A stretch of 6,357 bases of DNA from Candidatus Aegiribacteria sp. (GTDB lineage Bacteria > Fermentibacterota > Fermentibacteria > Fermentibacterales > JCC-6). The stretch covers positions 1-6,357 of the forward strand of contig DAOWNO010000131.1 in assembly GCA_030642525.1 (NCBI GenBank), in the 5' to 3' direction. Below, piece by piece: positions 1 to 6,239 of this stretch. The notes under the pieces are model-generated. The model was not told the origin of the DNA and did no database searches. It worked only from the letters and a program-made list of their open reading frames with translations. The position numbers and the translations under genes were made by a program. Position 1 is the stretch's first letter; each line of letters opens with the position of its first letter.

Positions 1-176
1 GGTGTGGCTTCCTCCGAGAGGATGATCCACTTCGGCTCATTATTCCTGAGATAGTCGGCAACGAACCGTGAACCTTCCATAAGGAAAGCTCCGTGTTTCA
101 TTATATATAATCTGGAGTGTAGATTTCTCGATATTTTCAGTCGATTGTTCGAGCTGCCGGTTATTGAAAAATACAT
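1..176 (-). CDS. SpoU/TrmH-family RNA 2'-O-methyltransferase, N-terminal part (partial)
   Basis: The first 58 codons of a gene that runs off the left edge. The peptide starts MYFSITGSSNRLKISRNLHS and continues through KHGAFLMEGSRFVADYL to KWIILSEEA. This matches the usual opening of SpoU-type methyltransferases: a short strand with I-T-x-x-S-N, then a helix with LHSR, then the substrate-binding domain signature with F-L-x-E-G-x-R-x-V and a strand ending in SEEA. These enzymes methylate ribose 2'-OH groups in rRNA or tRNA using S-adenosylmethionine; the catalytic knotted domain lies outside the window, so the target cannot be stated. I place the start at the ATG at 174-176 because it gives the normal family N-terminus. 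It lacks a strong Shine-Dalgarno. A GTG at 207-209, overlapping the preceding TAG, is an alternative that would add 11 residues. The gene follows the sugar-nucleotide enzyme after a 32-nt spacer with a hairpin. Confidence 0.72.
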   Translation of the reverse strand, partial: MYFSITGSSNNRLKISRNLHSRLYIMKHGAFLMEGSRFVADYLRNNEPKWIILSEEAT

Positions 177-199
177 ACTGCTTTGTTTCTGATAAATAG

Positions 200-233
200 T
201 GACAAGCACTATTTATTTAAATTGTGCCTGTCA
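200..233 (-). other. Hairpin around the stop codon of the sugar-nucleotide enzyme gene
   Basis: Read on the minus strand, TGACAGGCAC at one end pairs with GTGCTTGTCA at the other. That is ten pairs including one G-U wobble. After an A-A mismatch, four more A-U pairs close on a 4-nt loop. The G-U pair would be an A-C mismatch in a plus-strand transcript, so the structure is better formed in the minus-strand mRNA, the same sense as the genes. The TAG stop sits inside the loop-side arm. No run of U follows, so it is not a standard intrinsic terminator. It may be an attenuator, an mRNA processing or stability element, or a translation-spacing structure before the methyltransferase gene. Confidence 0.5.
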
Positions 234-1195
234 TTTATGATGTTTCTTATGATTTCTTCTATGTCAGCCTTCGGGAAGGATCCGGTTAAAGACTGCAGAA
301 GAGAAACATCCGGTGCCCTTCGCCTCATATCCTCGAAATCATCAGGATATGCTTCTTCGTATGATATAAATCTGATCTCGGAACTGGAATCGGTTATTTC
401 TCTCACTTTTTTCGCAAGATCACCAATAGATATCTCCTTTGTTGAACCGATATTGATTACTTTGCCGATAGCTTCAGTATTTTCTACAAGAGCGACTATC
501 GCATCGATCACTTCGTAAACCAGGCTGAAGCTTCTTGTCTGTTCTCCATCGCCGAAAACTGTAATCGGCTTTCCGGAAAGAGCCTGTTCAATGAATCTAG
601 GAAGTACCATTCCGTATCTTCCGGACTGCCGGGGACCGACCGTATTGAAAAGTCTCCCGATGATTACCGGAAGCTTTTTGTCCTTCCAGTAGGCCAGGGC
701 GAGGAATTCATCAATCGCTTTTGAACAAGCGTAACTCCACCTGCTTCTGCTGGTTGCGCCTAAGACTATGTCGCCATCCTCACGAAAAGGTATGTTTTCA
801 CTTTTCCCATATACTTCGGAAGTCGACGCTATAAAGACCGGCGTACCATCTTCACTTGCAGCCAGTAATATGTTTTCTGTCCCTTTTACATTTGTTTCAA
901 TCGTCTCAACCGGCTGCTGTATGATCTTTTCCACACCGACAGCAGCTGCAAGATGTATGACTTTATTGCACTGGTACACCAATCCTGGGGTGAGAGATTC
1001 GTCAAGAACAGACCCGATAACAAATCTGAATGACGGTTTGTCTGAACATTCATCAAGATTTGACAGGCTTCCTGTTGACAGATCGTCCAATACCAGGACA
1101 CTGTTTCCATTCGACAGCAGGAACTCACAAAGATGTGAACCTATGAATCCGGCTCCACCTGTCACAAAGTAATCGTATCTTCGAGGTCCTGGCAT
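209..1195 (-). CDS. NAD-dependent sugar-nucleotide epimerase/dehydratase (extended SDR family)
   Basis: A 328-residue extended short-chain dehydrogenase/reductase, probably acting on a nucleoside diphosphate sugar in the cytoplasm. The Rossmann NAD site is GGAGFIGSH at 13-21, with DDLSTG at 37-42 as the adenine-ribose loop. Catalytic residues are Ser126 or its neighbours in STSEVYG (124-130), and Tyr155 with Lys159 in YACSK. The RLFNTVGPRQ block (181-190), VLPRFIEQALSGKPITVFGDG (from 197) and EDMRRRAPDVS (288-298) place it near UDP-glucuronate decarboxylase-like and UDP-glucose 4-epimerase-like enzymes; I cannot name the substrate. The common RSFxxVDDV motif reads RSFSLVYEV here. The start at 1193-1195 is chosen because GAGAGG lies 7 nt upstream and the Rossmann fold begins soon after; an ATG at 1235-1237 would run 29 nt back into the pump gene. 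It ends in TAG at 209-211, inside a hairpin. It has no evident metabolic link to the pump genes. Confidence 0.88.
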   Translation of the reverse strand: MPGPRRYDYFVTGGAGFIGSHLCEFLLSNGNSVLVLDDLSTGSLSNLDECSDKPSFRFVIGSVLDESLTPGLVYQCNKVIHLAAAVGVEKIIQQPVETIETNVKGTENILLAASEDGTPVFIASTSEVYGKSENIPFREDGDIVLGATSRSRWSYACSKAIDEFLALAYWKDKKLPVIIGRLFNTVGPRQSGRYGMVLPRFIEQALSGKPITVFGDGEQTRSFSLVYEVIDAIVALVENTEAIGKVINIGSTKEISIGDLAKKVREITDSSSEIRFISYEEAYPDDFEDMRRRAPDVSLLQSLTGSFPKADIEEIIRNIINDRHNLNK

Positions 1196-1202
1196 ACTTT
1201 TT

Positions 1203-1208
1203 CCTCTC
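1203..1208 (-). promoter_or_regulatory. Ribosome binding site that fixes the sugar-nucleotide enzyme start
   Basis: The minus strand reads GAGAGG here, 7 nt before the ATG at 1193-1195. It lies in the 13-nt gap after the beta-subunit stop. It supports the 1195 start over the longer reading from 1237. Confidence 0.75.
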
Positions 1209-2417
1209 TTAGTGCGGCACAATGCTGAGAAGCACACCTGCTGCTATCGCGCTTCCGATAACTCCAGCAACGTTAGGTGCCATTGCGTGCATCAGAAGGT
1301 GGTTTTTCGGGTCATACTTACGACCTTCTGTCTCTACAACCCTTGCGGAATCCGGAACCGCGGACACTCCTGCAGCACCTATCAGGGGGTTGATCTTATT
1401 GTCACCTTTCAGGAAAAGGTTCATGAACTTCGCAAAAAGCACGCCTCCTGCGGTCGCTATCGCGAAACTGATGGCATCAAGTAAGAATATCTTCAGGGAA
1501 TCGAATTTAAGGAAGTACATGGCCTGTGTGCTGGTTCCGACGGCAAACCCCAGCAGAATGACTACAATATTGTTAAGTGAACCCTGAGCGCTTTTCGCAA
1601 GCCTGTCTGTTACTCCGCTCTCTTTCAGCAGATTCCCGAAGAACAGCATTCCCAGAAGAGTAATAGCACCCGGCGCGATAAAGGAAGTTATCAGGAAAGC
1701 AATGATCGGGAATATAATCTTTTCCGTTTTTGACACCTGGCGCACCGGTTTCATTCTGCGCCTGCGTTCTTCATCCGTTGTCAGAAGGCGCATTATGGGG
1801 GGTTGTATTACAGGCACCAGCCCCATGTATGAATACGCGGCAATCGCTATTGCCCCTAGTAAAGTGGGTGACATCTGGCTCGCGACGAAAATCGCGGTCG
1901 GTCCGTCTGCCCCTCCTATTATTCCAATAGATGCCGCTTCCTGCAGATTAAAGCCCAGCAGAAGAGACCCGATCAGAGTGATGAATATTCCTACCTGTGC
2001 GGCCGCTCCCAGAAGGAGCAGTTTAGGATTGGAAAGGAGGGCGCTGAAATCAGTCATCGCGCCTATTCCAAGAAATATCAATGGCGGAAAGAGACCGGTT
2101 TTCACGCCTATGTAGAAAAGACTGAATACCGAATGCTGGCCTCCAAGAACATCCTGATAGCCGATTGGCATAAGTGCAGCATTATAGGGAATATTGCCAG
2201 CGATGATTCCGAATCCAATGGGAACGAGCAGAAGCGGCTCGTAGTCTTTCTTGATGGCCAGGTAGATCATTAAAAGACCTATGGCAATCATTACGATGTT
2301 CCCGATCTCTACTCTTCCGAAACCTGTATCATCAAGATACGATAGCAGATCAAGTTGCTGGCCGTCACCCTGAAGGCTACCGGTAATCCACATGACCAGC
2401 TTTGAAGATAAAGACAT
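1209..2417 (-). CDS. mmdB: Sodium-translocating decarboxylase beta subunit (OadB/MmdB/GcdB family)
   Basis: A 402-residue polytopic inner-membrane protein. It decarboxylates carboxybiotin and couples this to sodium movement, consuming one proton from the periplasm. About ten hydrophobic segments are visible, for example 38-55, 62-77, 106-120, 132-157, 186-205, 233-263, 282-302, 309-333 and 381-400. The conserved ion-site elements match those mapped in Klebsiella OadB. GGADGP places Asp171 where OadB has Asp203. AYSYMGLVP gives Tyr197 for Tyr229. NPLIGAAGVSAVPDSAR gives Asn343, Gly347, Ser352 and Arg359 with the same spacing as OadB Asn373, Gly377, Ser382 and Arg389. The C-terminal HAMAPNVAGVIGSAIAAG block is also typical. 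The start has GGAAG at 6 nt spacing. This is the last pump gene; the next gene starts 13 nt beyond its TAA stop. All key residues are intact, so a working pump is expected. Substrate specificity comes from the alpha subunit, not this one. Confidence 0.95.
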   Translation of the reverse strand: MSLSSKLVMWITGSLQGDGQQLDLLSYLDDTGFGRVEIGNIVMIAIGLLMIYLAIKKDYEPLLLVPIGFGIIAGNIPYNAALMPIGYQDVLGGQHSVFSLFYIGVKTGLFPPLIFLGIGAMTDFSALLSNPKLLLLGAAAQVGIFITLIGSLLLGFNLQEAASIGIIGGADGPTAIFVASQMSPTLLGAIAIAAYSYMGLVPVIQPPIMRLLTTDEERRRRMKPVRQVSKTEKIIFPIIAFLITSFIAPGAITLLGMLFFGNLLKESGVTDRLAKSAQGSLNNIVVILLGFAVGTSTQAMYFLKFDSLKIFLLDAISFAIATAGGVLFAKFMNLFLKGDNKINPLIGAAGVSAVPDSARVVETEGRKYDPKNHLLMHAMAPNVAGVIGSAIAAGVLLSIVPH

Positions 2418-2419
2418 TG

Positions 2420-2860
2420 TCAGCTTCCGATTTTCATGATGACGGAGTTCTCCAGAACTGTATCTCCTTCAGGAAAAAATATTTCCTGAACTGTTCCTGT
2501 TATGGGAGATCCAATCTCATTCTCCATTTTCATGGCTTCCATAATAGCAACGGGCTGTCCTTCAGAAACCTTATCTCCTTCTTTTACAAGAAGTTTCAGT
2601 ATTAATCCCGGCAACGGAGCGAGGACATCTCCCTCGGGCAGAACTGATCCGGGCGCCGAGGTTCTGTTCGGAACTTCAGCAACATTCATGACTTCATGCC
2701 TTCTCTTGATGACAGGTGTTTTTGATACTTTTCTCATCGGGGTTTCTACACTTACCTGATAAGTTTTTCCATCAAGAACTACATCAACTTTATCATCGAC
2801 AATTCTTCCTATGTCCACTGAATAAGTCGTTCCGTCAATCGTTATCTTGTATTCACGCAT
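2420..2860 (-). CDS. mmdC: Biotin carrier subunit of methylmalonyl-CoA decarboxylase (gamma)
   Basis: A 146-residue biotinyl carrier protein that shuttles the carboxyl group from the alpha to the beta subunit. The C-terminal biotinyl/lipoyl domain covers about 76-146. It carries the biotinylation motif EAMKMEN with Lys111 as the acceptor, 35 residues from the C-terminus as usual. The upstream hairpin block APLPGLILKLLVKEGD starts at 81, and the matching half TGTVQEIFFPEGDTV starts at 121. The N-terminal 40 residues (REYKITIDGTTYSVDI, then DGKTYQVSVE) form the small beta-rich domain seen in decarboxylase carriers. The linker (about 43-75) is charged rather than the long Ala/Pro-rich hinge of some homologues. 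The start is well set: AGGAG lies 8 nt upstream of the ATG and the gene overlaps the preceding stop by 8 nt. It ends 2 nt before the beta-subunit gene. On sequence alone it could serve another biotin enzyme; its position in the pump cluster argues otherwise. Confidence 0.95.
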   Translation of the reverse strand: MREYKITIDGTTYSVDIGRIVDDKVDVVLDGKTYQVSVETPMRKVSKTPVIKRRHEVMNVAEVPNRTSAPGSVLPEGDVLAPLPGLILKLLVKEGDKVSEGQPVAIMEAMKMENEIGSPITGTVQEIFFPEGDTVLENSVIMKIGS

Positions 2861-3272
2861 TTTCCCGGCTCCTGTTCCACACCGATCCGGTTTTCTGGAG
2901 TTGTTCTGCTTTGCCGGCCAATCTCCAGGGAGAGTAAGGTTTTTCGTGAGTCTCCCACGTAAGTTTCATATGCTCAATCTGATCAAGGAAACAGAAGTGA
3001 GCATGAATTGCTGCGGAAACCGCAATAATTTCATGAGGGGAAAGGCGCCGGACAGTTTTTTTTCCGGCATTTTCTGATCTTTCTTCCTTTTTTCTCAATC
3101 CAAAACCGTTTTCAACCCACTTCTCCAGAACAGGCAGAAAAATGGAAAGGCAGATAAGACCGATAAAGACAGTAAGCATACCTACAAAGGCTATTCCGAG
3201 CCCTCCATGAATATTATCAGCTATCGATTGAGCCTGTACAGCTATCAGTATTGCCGTTGCCGCAGATATCAT
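2853..3272 (-). CDS. mmdD: OadG-type small membrane subunit of the sodium-pumping decarboxylase (delta/gamma)
   Basis: This 139-residue protein is recognised mainly by architecture and position. Residues about 24-49 (GLGIAFVGMLTVFIGLICLS and following) form one strong membrane helix with the Gly-Met-x-x-Val-Phe pattern of OadG/MmdD subunits. A charged cytoplasmic stretch (59-76) follows, then the SPHEIIAVSAAIHAH segment near 78-92 that resembles the soluble segment of longer family members. In the family this subunit anchors the carboxyltransferase to the membrane beta subunit and helps assembly. The N-terminal 15 residues are also hydrophobic and could be a short second helix or a signal-like segment. 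The start ATG overlaps the alpha-subunit stop as ATGA, with only a weak GGA far upstream, so translational coupling is likely. The end overlaps the biotin-carrier start by 8 nt. Odd points are a run of eight A's in the coding strand and a basic, Trp-containing tail (PWRLAGKAEQLQ and beyond) after about residue 113. Confidence 0.82.
   Translation of the reverse strand: MISAATAILIAVQAQSIADNIHGGLGIAFVGMLTVFIGLICLSIFLPVLEKWVENGFGLRKKEERSENAGKKTVRRLSPHEIIAVSAAIHAHFCFLDQIEHMKLTWETHEKPYSPWRLAGKAEQLQKTGSVWNRSRENA
2869..2873 (-). promoter_or_regulatory. Ribosome binding site of the biotin carrier gene
   Basis: The minus strand reads AGGAG, 8 nt before the ATG at 2858-2860. It lies inside the end of the small membrane subunit gene. 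It is the strongest Shine-Dalgarno in the window and may let the carrier be made in excess of the preceding subunit. Confidence 0.75.
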
Positions 3273-4819
3273 AACGGTATGTTTCCATGCTTTTTCGGCG
3301 GCAGGGTCTGTCTTTTTCCTGCAAGCATTTCCAGAGCTTTGATCAGGCGAAACCTCGTATTGGAAGGCATTATCACATCATCGATGTAACCTCTTGAAGC
3401 GGCATCGTATGGATTGGCGAACTTGTACCTGTACTGATCAACAAGTTCTTTCTTCCTTTGAACGGGATCATCCGCCGCTTTTATGTCATGATGGAATATG
3501 ATCTCAACAGCTCCGTCAGGACCCATGACAGCAATCTCCGCCGTTGGCCATGCGTAATTGATATCCGCGCCGATATGCTTGGAACTCATGACATCGTATG
3601 CCCCGCCGTATGCTTTTCTTGTGATAACCGTGATCTTAGGCACAGTCGCTTCCGCATAAGCAAATAGAAGTTTTGCGCCGTTTCTGATGATCCCGCCGTA
3701 TTCCTGCGCGGTACCAGGCATGAAACCGGGTACATCAACGAAAGTCAGTATCGGAATATTGAATGAATCACAGAATCGTACAAATCGTGCGGCTTTAACG
3801 GAAGCATCATTGTCGAGAACACCTGCAAGGTAGGAAGGCTGATTCGCAATAATTCCAATAGAGCGACCATTCATTCTCGCGAACCCTATAATGATATTAG
3901 GAGCAAACATTCTCTGAATCTCAAAGAACTCTTCATTATCCACAACAGCTTCAATCAGTGTTATCATCTCATATGGCTTGTTCGGGTTGTCAGGAATGTA
4001 TTCGTCCAGCCACATCTCCTGTCTGTCAACAGGATCAGTGCATATCACTCTGATGGGATCTTCCATGTTGTTCTGAGGCAGGTAGCTGATCAGCTTTCGA
4101 ATTAGAAGAAGAGCTTCTTCCTCGTCCTCACATGCAATACTGCAGACACCGCTTCGTTTGCTGTGGATTAGTGGCCCCCCGAGCTGCTCCTTTGTAACAT
4201 CTTCCCCCGTTACCGTCTTTACAACGTTGGGGCCGGTTACAAACATGTAGCTTATGCCTTTCACCATAATAGTGAAATCAGTAATGGCCGGGCTGTATAC
4301 AGCGCCTCCGGCGCAGGGGCCAAGTATCGCGGATATCTGCGGTATTACTCCGGAATAGAGAACATTCTTAAGAAATATTTTCCCGTAACCGGCAAGGCTT
4401 TCAATACCTTCCTGAATGCGGGCTCCTCCCGAATCGTTCAGCCCTATCAGGGGAGCGCCGTTCATGGCAGCCATATCCATTATTTTCAGAATCTTCTCAG
4501 CGAATGTTTCTGAAAGGCTTCCTCCAAACACCGTGAAATCGTGGGAGAAGACATAAACCTGTCTACCATCGATGGTTCCATAACCGGTAACCACGCCGTC
4601 TCCTGGAATTTTTTTCTTGTCCAGTCCGAAAGCTGTGGACCTGTGTGTAACAAGCATGTCAAATTCCTCAAAACTGTCATGGTCAAGCAGCAGATCGATT
4701 CTTTCCCTTGCAGTCATCTTTCCCTGCGCATGCTGTTTCTCTATCCTTTTCTCACCGCCGCCTGCAAAAGCCTTTTCTCGAAGAGCACGGAGCTTATCTG
4801 CTTTCTCAAGAGAACTCAT
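3269..4819 (-). CDS. mmdA: Methylmalonyl-CoA decarboxylase alpha subunit (carboxyltransferase; propionyl-CoA carboxylase beta-like)
   Basis: A 516-residue crotonase-fold acyl-CoA carboxyltransferase, close to full family length. It moves the carboxyl group between (S)-methylmalonyl-CoA and the biotin of the carrier subunit. The N-terminal half holds KMTARERIDLLLD at about 35-46, LNDSGGARIQEG at 127-138 and the first oxyanion-hole glycines GPCAGGAVYSPA at 167-178. The C-terminal half holds VDVPGFMPGTAQE at 361-373, GGIIRNGAKLLFAYAEA near 375-391 and the second oxyanion site RKAYGGAYDVM at 401-411. The Asp in AYDVM (409) is the residue that, in PCC-type enzymes, goes with propionyl- rather than acetyl-CoA. 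The ATG at 4817-4819 is preferred to one 36 nt upstream because it follows a GAGG site at 10 nt and matches the family start. The TGA stop shares four bases (ATGA) with the next start. ATP-dependent propionyl-CoA carboxylase beta subunits are nearly the same in sequence. The sodium-pump subunits downstream and the lack of a biotin carboxylase gene favour the decarboxylase. Confidence 0.93.
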   Translation of the reverse strand: MSSLEKADKLRALREKAFAGGGEKRIEKQHAQGKMTARERIDLLLDHDSFEEFDMLVTHRSTAFGLDKKKIPGDGVVTGYGTIDGRQVYVFSHDFTVFGGSLSETFAEKILKIMDMAAMNGAPLIGLNDSGGARIQEGIESLAGYGKIFLKNVLYSGVIPQISAILGPCAGGAVYSPAITDFTIMVKGISYMFVTGPNVVKTVTGEDVTKEQLGGPLIHSKRSGVCSIACEDEEEALLLIRKLISYLPQNNMEDPIRVICTDPVDRQEMWLDEYIPDNPNKPYEMITLIEAVVDNEEFFEIQRMFAPNIIIGFARMNGRSIGIIANQPSYLAGVLDNDASVKAARFVRFCDSFNIPILTFVDVPGFMPGTAQEYGGIIRNGAKLLFAYAEATVPKITVITRKAYGGAYDVMSSKHIGADINYAWPTAEIAVMGPDGAVEIIFHHDIKAADDPVQRKKELVDQYRYKFANPYDAASRGYIDDVIMPSNTRFRLIKALEMLAGKRQTLPPKKHGNIPL

Positions 4820-4821
4820 TA

Positions 4822-5244
4822 TCAGTTTTCCTCTTCCGCTGGTACATGTTCGCATAATTCTGTGAGTACTTTTCCGCTATCGGAAGGATGTACAAAGGCT
4901 ATTTTTGAACATCCGGCTCCACCCCGGGGAGCTGTATCAATCATTCTGATTCCTTTTTCGATGAATGATTCAATTTCAGCCTCAACGCTGTCAACCGCAT
5001 ATGCGATATGATGCACTCCCAGGCCTCTCTTCTCGATCGCCTTTGCAACAGGGCTTTCTGGAGATGTAGGTTCGAGAAGCTCTATGCGGGAACTGCCTAT
5101 CGCAAACATCGCTACACGAACTTTTTGCGAAGCAATTTCTTCGATGCCGAGTAATTCCAGTTCAAGAACATCTCTGTAGAACGGAATCGTCTTTTCAAGA
5201 CTCTCAACAGCAATTCCGATATGATCAATCCTTCTTACTGCCAT
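4822..5244 (-). CDS. mce: Methylmalonyl-CoA epimerase
   Basis: This is a 140-residue cytoplasmic metalloenzyme of the vicinal-oxygen-chelate (glyoxalase I) superfamily. It interconverts (R)- and (S)-methylmalonyl-CoA, linking the mutase to the biotin-dependent decarboxylase. Two beta-alpha-beta-beta-beta modules can be followed. The first starts at RRIDHIGIAV and the second at LGVHHIAYAV. Metal ligands expected from the family are all visible: His8, Glu55 (in IELLEP, where the Propionibacterium enzyme has Gln), His79 of the HH pair, and Glu129 in VLTELCE, which doubles as an active-site acid/base candidate. The block KIAFVHPSDSGKVL is typical. I chose the ATG at 5242-5244 because the protein then begins just before the first beta strand and has AGGA at 8 nt spacing. 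An ATG at 5266-5268 would add eight residues and a 44-nt overlap with meaB. The stop TGA is 2 nt before the next gene. A different VOC-family activity is possible on sequence alone, but the context makes epimerase near certain. Confidence 0.94.
   Translation of the reverse strand: MAVRRIDHIGIAVESLEKTIPFYRDVLELELLGIEEIASQKVRVAMFAIGSSRIELLEPTSPESPVAKAIEKRGLGVHHIAYAVDSVEAEIESFIEKGIRMIDTAPRGGAGCSKIAFVHPSDSGKVLTELCEHVPAEEEN
4830..4833 (-). promoter_or_regulatory. Ribosome binding site that fixes the alpha subunit start
   Basis: GAGG on the minus strand, 10 nt before the ATG at 4817-4819, lies within the last codons of the epimerase gene. It favours this start over the in-frame ATG at 4853-4855. 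Confidence 0.6.
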
Positions 5245-6232
5245 TATCCTTATCCTGTATCCCTTCAAAGAATCCGCTGAACATCTCTCCTATCATGTAG
5301 GGTGTTGTTTCTCCGGAGAGTATCGATTCTATCGCTCTGTTAATGCTGCCGTATTTCTCAGAAATAAGTTTTTTCGCAAGCTCAGATCCTTTTTCCCTGA
5401 TAATTCCGTTCAGTATGAGGGTTGTTCTCCGTTTCGCATTATCCCGGCTGACTGCTTCAGACGAAAGCAGGCTGTCTACGGTGCTGGCAAGAGAATCGAT
5501 TCCTTCTCCCGTCTGCGCGGAGCATCTGATAACGAGTGGTCGTACTGTACGATCATCCACAAATTCAAGGCTGGCATTAACCGTTGTTTCAAGCTGTTCT
5601 ATACCGGGCCTGTCCGCTTTGTTCAGAACAATTACATCAGCGATTTCCATAATACCGGCTTTCATAGTCTGAACTTCATCACCAAGACCGGGCACAAGCA
5701 CAAGCAGAGTAATATCCGCGATAGAGGCAACCTCCACTTCCGCCTGGCCTACTCCAACCGTTTCAACCAGTACCGGGTCATAGGAGGCAGAAGTCAGAAC
5801 TTCAAGAGCGTCCCGTGTTGCCCCGGAAAGACCTCCAAGGTGTCCTCTGCTGCCCATGCTCCTGATAAATACTCCCGGATCTGAAGCATGGGTCTGCATC
5901 CTTACTCTGTCCCCCAGCAGAGCGCCGCCGGAAAAAGGAGATGACGGGTCAATGGCTATTACTCCCACTTTTCTGTTGAGTTTTCTCCAGTGACCAATGA
6001 GCAGGTTCACAAGAGTACTCTTACCGGCTCCTGGTGGACCGGTTACTCCTATGGTTTTTGCCTGCCTGTCCGGATTATAGAGAGAGTGAAGTATCATGGA
6101 ACTGGATGGGTGGCTGTTTTCCACCATTGAGAGAACCCGGGCCAGACCCCTGGGCCTGCTTTCCCTCACATCCTTGATAAAACTTTCAATTCCCGAGGGA
6201 AGCAGATCCATGTCCGGACGGATTTGCGCCAT
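5225..6232 (-). CDS. meaB: Methylmalonyl-CoA mutase-associated GTPase MeaB (ArgK family)
   Basis: This is a G3E-family P-loop GTPase that loads and protects adenosylcobalamin on methylmalonyl-CoA mutase in the cytoplasm. With the ATG at 6230-6232 the protein is 335 residues, a usual length for MeaB. Visible motifs in order: Walker A GPPGAGKS at 65-72; the MeaB block DPSSPFSGGALLGDR at 95-109; the ETVGVGQAE block at 157-165, including the switch region; the guanine-specificity motif NKAD at 204-207; and a CSAQTGEG segment (G5-like) at 237-244. A helical C-terminal tail follows, as used for dimerisation in this family. An in-frame ATG 42 nt further upstream (6272-6274) would overlap the mutase end by 35 nt and adds residues unlike the family. 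The inner ATG has AGGG 10 nt ahead. The last 20 nt overlap the start of the epimerase gene, suggesting translational coupling. The old name ArgK (arginine/ornithine transport kinase) is a historical misassignment for this family. Confidence 0.95.
   Translation of the reverse strand: MAQIRPDMDLLPSGIESFIKDVRESRPRGLARVLSMVENSHPSSSMILHSLYNPDRQAKTIGVTGPPGAGKSTLVNLLIGHWRKLNRKVGVIAIDPSSPFSGGALLGDRVRMQTHASDPGVFIRSMGSRGHLGGLSGATRDALEVLTSASYDPVLVETVGVGQAEVEVASIADITLLVLVPGLGDEVQTMKAGIMEIADVIVLNKADRPGIEQLETTVNASLEFVDDRTVRPLVIRCSAQTGEGIDSLASTVDSLLSSEAVSRDNAKRRTTLILNGIIREKGSELAKKLISEKYGSINRAIESILSGETTPYMIGEMFSGFFEGIQDKDNGSKKD
5247..5256 (-). promoter_or_regulatory. Ribosome binding site of the epimerase gene (tandem AGGA)
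   Basis: The minus strand reads AGGATAAGGATA directly before the ATG at 5242-5244. The distal AGGA (5253-5256) has the usual 8-nt spacing; the proximal copy is only 2 nt from the ATG and probably inert. It sits inside the end of meaB and supports the shorter epimerase reading. Confidence 0.65.
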
Positions 6233-6239
6233 TGTGGAA

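Noticed and set aside
201..232. Intrinsic terminator at the end of the sugar-nucleotide enzyme gene
   Set aside because: The stem is good, but the minus strand continues with a mixed ACTATTTATCAG rather than a U run, so it is listed as a hairpin of unknown role.
183..518. Plus-strand open frame of 111 codons with a hydrophobic N-terminus
   Set aside because: It lies antisense to the well-supported sugar-nucleotide enzyme, has no recognisable domain and no convincing ribosome site. The hydrophobic start comes from the AT-rich end of the opposite gene.
886..1128. Minus-strand open frame of 80 codons inside the epimerase/dehydratase gene
   Set aside because: It is in another frame of the same strand within a gene with intact Rossmann and YxxxK motifs; the Cys-rich and Trp-rich translation looks random.
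1702..2115. Plus-strand open frame of 137 codons opposite the beta subunit
   Set aside because: It is antisense to a highly conserved membrane protein gene whose GC-rich codons leave the opposite strand open. No family resemblance.
4541..5011. Plus-strand open frame of 156 codons across the alpha subunit and epimerase genes
   Set aside because: It spans the junction of two certain genes on the opposite strand and shows no domain, so it is a shadow frame.
5343..5672. Plus-strand open frame of 109 codons opposite meaB
   Set aside because: It is entirely antisense to MeaB, low in complexity and Ser-rich, with no motif.
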